Shown: piece by piece, positions 60,090-64,000 of the stretch
Numbering within the stretch: position 1 is the stretch's first letter
Layout of the letters: every line of letters starts with the position of its first letter
DNA from: Paralichthys olivaceus
Taxonomy: Eukaryota; Chordata; Actinopteri; Pleuronectiformes; Paralichthyidae
DNA length: 64,000 nt
NCBI RefSeq assembly: GCF_024713975.1
Contig: NC_091100.1
Span: 24,007,501-24,071,500 of the forward strand
Direction of reading: 5' to 3'
Program-made: the position numbers and the translations under genes
The notes under the pieces: model-generated
Database searches by the model: none
Told to the model about the DNA's origin: nothing
Seen by the model: only the letters and a program-made list of their open reading frames with translations

Positions 60090-60409
60090 ATGCACCGTTT
60101 GAGGAATCGGAGCAGGTAAACAGTCTGTTAGCTGCCAAGCTAAGCTAAACAAACAGTGTTAAGTGCTTTTACAGTGTGTCCAGGGCCACGGTTAGTCAAT
60201 CCATGAATATTAAAACATGTATAAATGTCATTTAGCTTTGGTTTGGAAACTGTTTTCTCGACATACAAGCTAAAGTAATGTCTGGGAGGTTGTGTGTCTA
60301 TGGGATCTTGTTTGCACCGAGTCAGATGTAGGTTATTCTGCTCAGTACAGTACCCACAGGTACCTGCTAACACACTTCAACCCATGTTTACAGGAAGTTC
60401 CCACACTGA
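60090..60409 (+). other. Spliced upstream ORF in the gene B 5' leader
   Basis: An ATG at 60090 reads MHRLRNRSR up to a donor at 60115/60116. If joined to the acceptor at 60394 it continues RKFPH and stops at TGA 60407-60409, 12 nt before the main ATG at 60422. The frame is therefore not the main protein and would be a 14-codon upstream ORF. Confidence 0.5.
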
Positions 60410-60421
60410 TCTGACTGAACC

Positions 60422-63400
60422 ATGGATCCACATCAGTGGGGGGGTGACCTGCGAAGACTGCAGAAACATCTGGACCAAAGTGACAGTGATGTGAGGGACA
60501 GCATGAGGAACACCTCAAGACCTGATGATGGCTGCGGGTACTCGAGATACACAGCTGATGATGCACACAACAGCAACAGAGGCAGCGTGGCTGAGGAAAT
60601 GAATGACGAAGAGCTCGTGAGGAAGTGTGACGAGCTACGAGAGATACAGCAGAAAATAATACTCAAGAAAGCTGCCCTCGCTTTGAAAACGTTGGAGCCA
60701 GGCTTCTCCTCTGATGCAGAAACACGTAACGGTGAAAGCCTTCGAGACAGAGTCAATTTAATTTTGCAGCAGCGGCATTCTCTCGGCGTTCTGCCAAAGG
60801 TGAGTGTTAACAGTTGATTGATCAGGTAATCTATCAGCAGTGTTGTGCCATTAGTTTACTGTGAGAAAATAGTGCTTTCAAGTTAATGTATTGCCTATTG
60901 ATTCATTTTATTTGTATAACCCTTATCCACAAATCACAATTTGCCTCATAGGGCTTAACAATGAGCGACATCCTCAGCTCTTAAAGAGTGAACGACCGAA
61001 AACCCTTTTAACAGGACAGACCTCAGAGAGGGAGCTCTCTCTCAGGACGGACAGAAGTGCAATAGATGTCACGTGGAGCAAAGCACATCAACCAAAATAA
61101 AAATATTTATACACTGATGAGAATAGACATTGTCTAGCATAAATTGAAAAAAATGTATCAAAGTATTCCATGTACATATTTATATTGTACATTGTCTTAT
61201 TGCTCCATCTGTTTATGCTCAGATCCTGTCACCCAAAAGGAGATTGAACTCATCCAAGGATGCTTTGCTGCTTGAAGATCATCCCCTGAAACTGAGAGTG
61301 AAGGCATTAATGAAGCAGAGATGTAGTGTTCCCCGTGTGCTGCCATCAAACACAGAGGTTTGTAATTTGCTATTACACAATGGCTTATTGTGTAGTGCAA
61401 CACAAGCTATGTTGTTTATTGCGTAAATTCTAACAAGAATTTATCTATTTTACTGCCATAAATCAAAATTGGCATGACCATGAGTTCATATGTTAACTTA
61501 TAATAAAAGTGTTATTACACTTTCAACTCTCCAAATTACAGCTTTCTTGAAAATGTCCATAAGTTTCCATAACGTTTTGGGGTTGGTTGTACTGAGGAAA
61601 CACTAATACTACCTTAATAACTCAGAAAGGTAAAAGTCACATTCAGACATGGCTGAACAGTTGACAGTTGTTACTTTTACACCATTCTCTTTAACAGGCG
61701 TAGATAATTGCAGAGTTCCCACAAACAGACAATAGGCTGTCATGTTCATAAACTCTCATTGTTAATGAATGCAGCCTTTTGCATTCACAAGCTGACATTG
61801 CTGTTGAATAAATTGTACAGTACTTCTTGTTTCTCGTCTCTCTGCTGCCTCACTTGGGCACAGAGCAGGTGAATCCTCAGATTTGCTGTCATTGAGGAGC
61901 AAGGCAGCTGCTTTTGACAAACGGTTAGGTAACTGATCACTTTCCATTTATGGTGTAGAGCCCAAAAACACTTTGACACACAGCTTACGAAACACCTGGG
62001 TGTCCTGTTTTCACAAAGCACAGCCTTAATCAGGAAATTCAGTGTTGGTCAGATAAGTTCAGGAAACAACATCAAGAAAAGAACTTTGTTGTTCTCCACA
62101 CAAAAAAACATGTATCTCTGACTTTTCCCAGGCCCTTGATGTAACACCGCCTCCTCCCAGCCAAAGAGTTACTTCACCAGCCAGGGAGGAGACCTGCAAC
62201 ATGGGTTTCCAGCGCTTTCTTAGTATTCTCAACAAAGGAGTGGACATCAACTTGCTCAGCAGGATTGTCAATGAAGATGGGGAGAATCTTGATTTGGGTG
62301 AGGAGCTCCTCAACATTGAGCCCTCTGCTGTGGAGGACAAGTCAGAAATGGGTGAGAGCCAGGGATCACACAGCAGTGCCTCCCTGCCGAGATGCAGTGG
62401 GACTGACGGTGGAGGAAGGGAGACCAGCTTGCCCAGTAGAGAGAAATCCCTCAATGACCGTCCCTCTCTGTGTGGTGATGAAGAGAAAAACATGAATGAA
62501 AAAGGAGATGACTCTTTATGCTTCAGCAGAGAATCACATTCTCCCCCTGCAGTAAAAAAGAAGAAGAAGAAAGAGGAAGAACCCCCAAAGGTGGATGAGC
62601 AGCATGAGCAGCTGCAGAACATTCTTAAAACTCTTGGGTTGAGCCTGGAAGTGGAGGAGATGAGCAAACTGGCAGACCGGACTCAGGAGAGACTATATGG
62701 AAAGAAGCCTGAAGGCAGAGTTGATGCTGGCAGCCGAGTGGAGCAGGAGAGTCGACAGAGAGGCTCCGACAGACAGTGCAGGAGCTCATCGTCTTCATCG
62801 TCATCGTCTTCAAGGTCGACCTCGAGGAACTATATCCCAAGCATCTCTCGCCAATGTCCCTCTCACACCTGGTACACGAAACAAAAGCAAGAGTCTGAAT
62901 GCAGTAACTCAGGAGATGGCAACCAGGACAGCGAGGAAGCTCAGAGGGCCAGGGACATAGACGACGACAGAGGAGAAACCTCCTCTTATCTTTATCAGTA
63001 TTTACAAGAACAAGCTTATTGCAATGCCCATCCCGCTGCTCTGTCTGAATTTTCAGATTACAGTTTGTCCCAGTGCTCCGGGTACACTGACTATGACGGT
63101 GCTACCACTAATTCTTACTCCACATACACGCAGGGTGTAGCTCCTCCTCCCCTTGATGTCAGAGGGTATCCCCACCCACCGGTCACAGACCATGACTTTC
63201 CTGGCTCGGTAGTAGCACCAAACATTGTTTACCCTCGTCGTAAACGGTCAAAGAGGAAATCATCTGTTAACTTGCTTGTGAATCCGGACTTGTCTACAAG
63301 TGAAGGCCAGGCTGGATCAGCTGGCCAACGCTGCCTGCAGGTCATCAGAACCAAGTCAACCCCTCAGCACTTCATAAAGCAACTTGTGTCAGAGCGAAAG

Positions 63401-63682
63401 ATGAATACAGATCACAAAGGGAACCGTCAAACATGGATTCGACCAGTTCCAGAAGCACCAATTGTTAAAAAAAACCATTCAAAAGCTTATCACAAAAGAA
63501 TGGCAATTCTTTTTAATAAAAAACCAGCAATGCGCAAAAAAAAACACTTAGAAGAAGGAGATTTAAAAACCGAGCAGCCAAAGGACGACAAAAGACCTCC
63601 GCCAGAAGACAAAAGACCACCACGACAGGAGGACCAAAGACCGTCTCCAGAGGAGGAAATAAAGGTGAACCTGAGGAAGAAG
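60422..63682 (+). CDS. ZNF318-like protein B (partial, continues past the window)
   Basis: Three coding exons join in frame, 60422-60799, 61223-61357 and 62132-63682, giving 688 codons, then a donor (aagaag|gtgagt); the gene continues beyond the window. The N-terminus MDPHQWGGDLRRLQKHLDQS has a helical KCDELREIQQKIILKKAALA segment (about 70-95) with no counterpart in gene A. Shared with A are GFQRFLSILNKGVDINLLSR (about 196-215), the block 326-363 ending TQERLYGKK (as in ZNF318), and RCLQVIRTK (571-579). A serine run (CRSSSSSSSSSSRSTSR) and a lysine run precede a basic and charged C-terminal stretch (KKKHLEEGDLKTEQPKD). ZNF318 carries zinc fingers further on, so they may lie outside the window. 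The start has a good context (aaccATGG). Function is inferred only from the family. Confidence 0.78.
60892..61066 (+). repeat. Teleost repeat, 'aatttgcctcatagggct' family, copy 3
   Basis: 'ttgattcattttatttgtat', 'tcacaatttgcctcataggg' and 'gagcgacatcctcagctctt' in gene B intron 1. It is the longest of the three copies. Confidence 0.7.
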
Positions 63683-64000
63683 GTGAGTTGAGGATCGGTC
63701 TTAAAAACTTCCTCATCCATCTCCTGTAGGAGGTGTAGTTTTGTGATTCATTAGCAGACAAATTTCATTTCAGTCTAAAGTCGTGGAAAGTTAAATCACG
63801 CAAGGAAACAATTTCTTTTTCATTTTTTTTACATTTTATGATCAAATATTGCAACTACTTGATCTGTTACATCTTTCAAATAACTAAATCAATCATACAC
63901 GAATATGTGACGGTGGGATTTGAGGTGTCCCAGATATAGAAAATAAGCAGCTATTATTCATTACTGAAACAGATCCAGAAGATGGAAGGAAATATGAAAA

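Noticed and set aside
60422-60433. Starting gene B at ATG 60090
   Set aside because: After splicing at 60115/60394 that frame reaches TGA at 60407, so the protein must start at 60422.

Overview
The window looks like teleost fish nuclear DNA, most likely percomorph. Vertebrate genes are split by compact GT-AG introns, the background is AT-rich with small CpG-rich promoters, and the interspersed repeats and Tc1/mariner relics are of types I know from bony fish. Gene names and the human gene order used for comparison come from memory of the families, not from a search.

Layout: 1-3.2 kb is AT-rich intergenic DNA holding two diverged copies of one segment. From 3.8 to 14.45 kb lies a complete ten-exon pip4k2b (+, 412 aa). 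Convergent to it are psmb3 (-, six coding exons, 205 aa, 16.9-19.35 kb) and cwc25 (-, nine coding exons, 401 aa, 20.9-24.2 kb). A repeat-bearing gap follows, then the coding exon of sp6 (-, 308 aa, 27.65-28.58 kb), whose promoter may be the GC-rich island near 33.2 kb. From 33.3 to 43.5 kb there is no recognisable gene. scrn2 (+, eight coding exons, 419 aa) covers 45.1-51.9 kb, with a CpG-rich promoter near 43.5-43.9 kb. The right end holds two tandem genes (+) that share three motifs. I place them near ZNF318. The first is complete at 649 aa and ends before any zinc finger. The second runs off the window after 688 codons.

The genes are unrelated in function: lipid kinase, proteasome subunit, spliceosome factor, Sp/KLF transcription factor, secernin and two RS-rich nuclear proteins. 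They group by synteny. PSMB3, PIP4K2B and CWC25 are neighbours on human 17q12, and SP6 and SCRN2 on 17q21.32; here both blocks are joined, with the PIP4K2B-PSMB3 pair inverted relative to CWC25. The most interesting material is the ZNF318-like tandem pair, a tandem-repeat segment in scrn2 intron 5 with a perfect oestrogen-response palindrome fused to a DR1, and a perfect CLEAR/E-box palindrome in the likely scrn2 promoter. I found no RNA genes, CRISPR arrays or viral genes.
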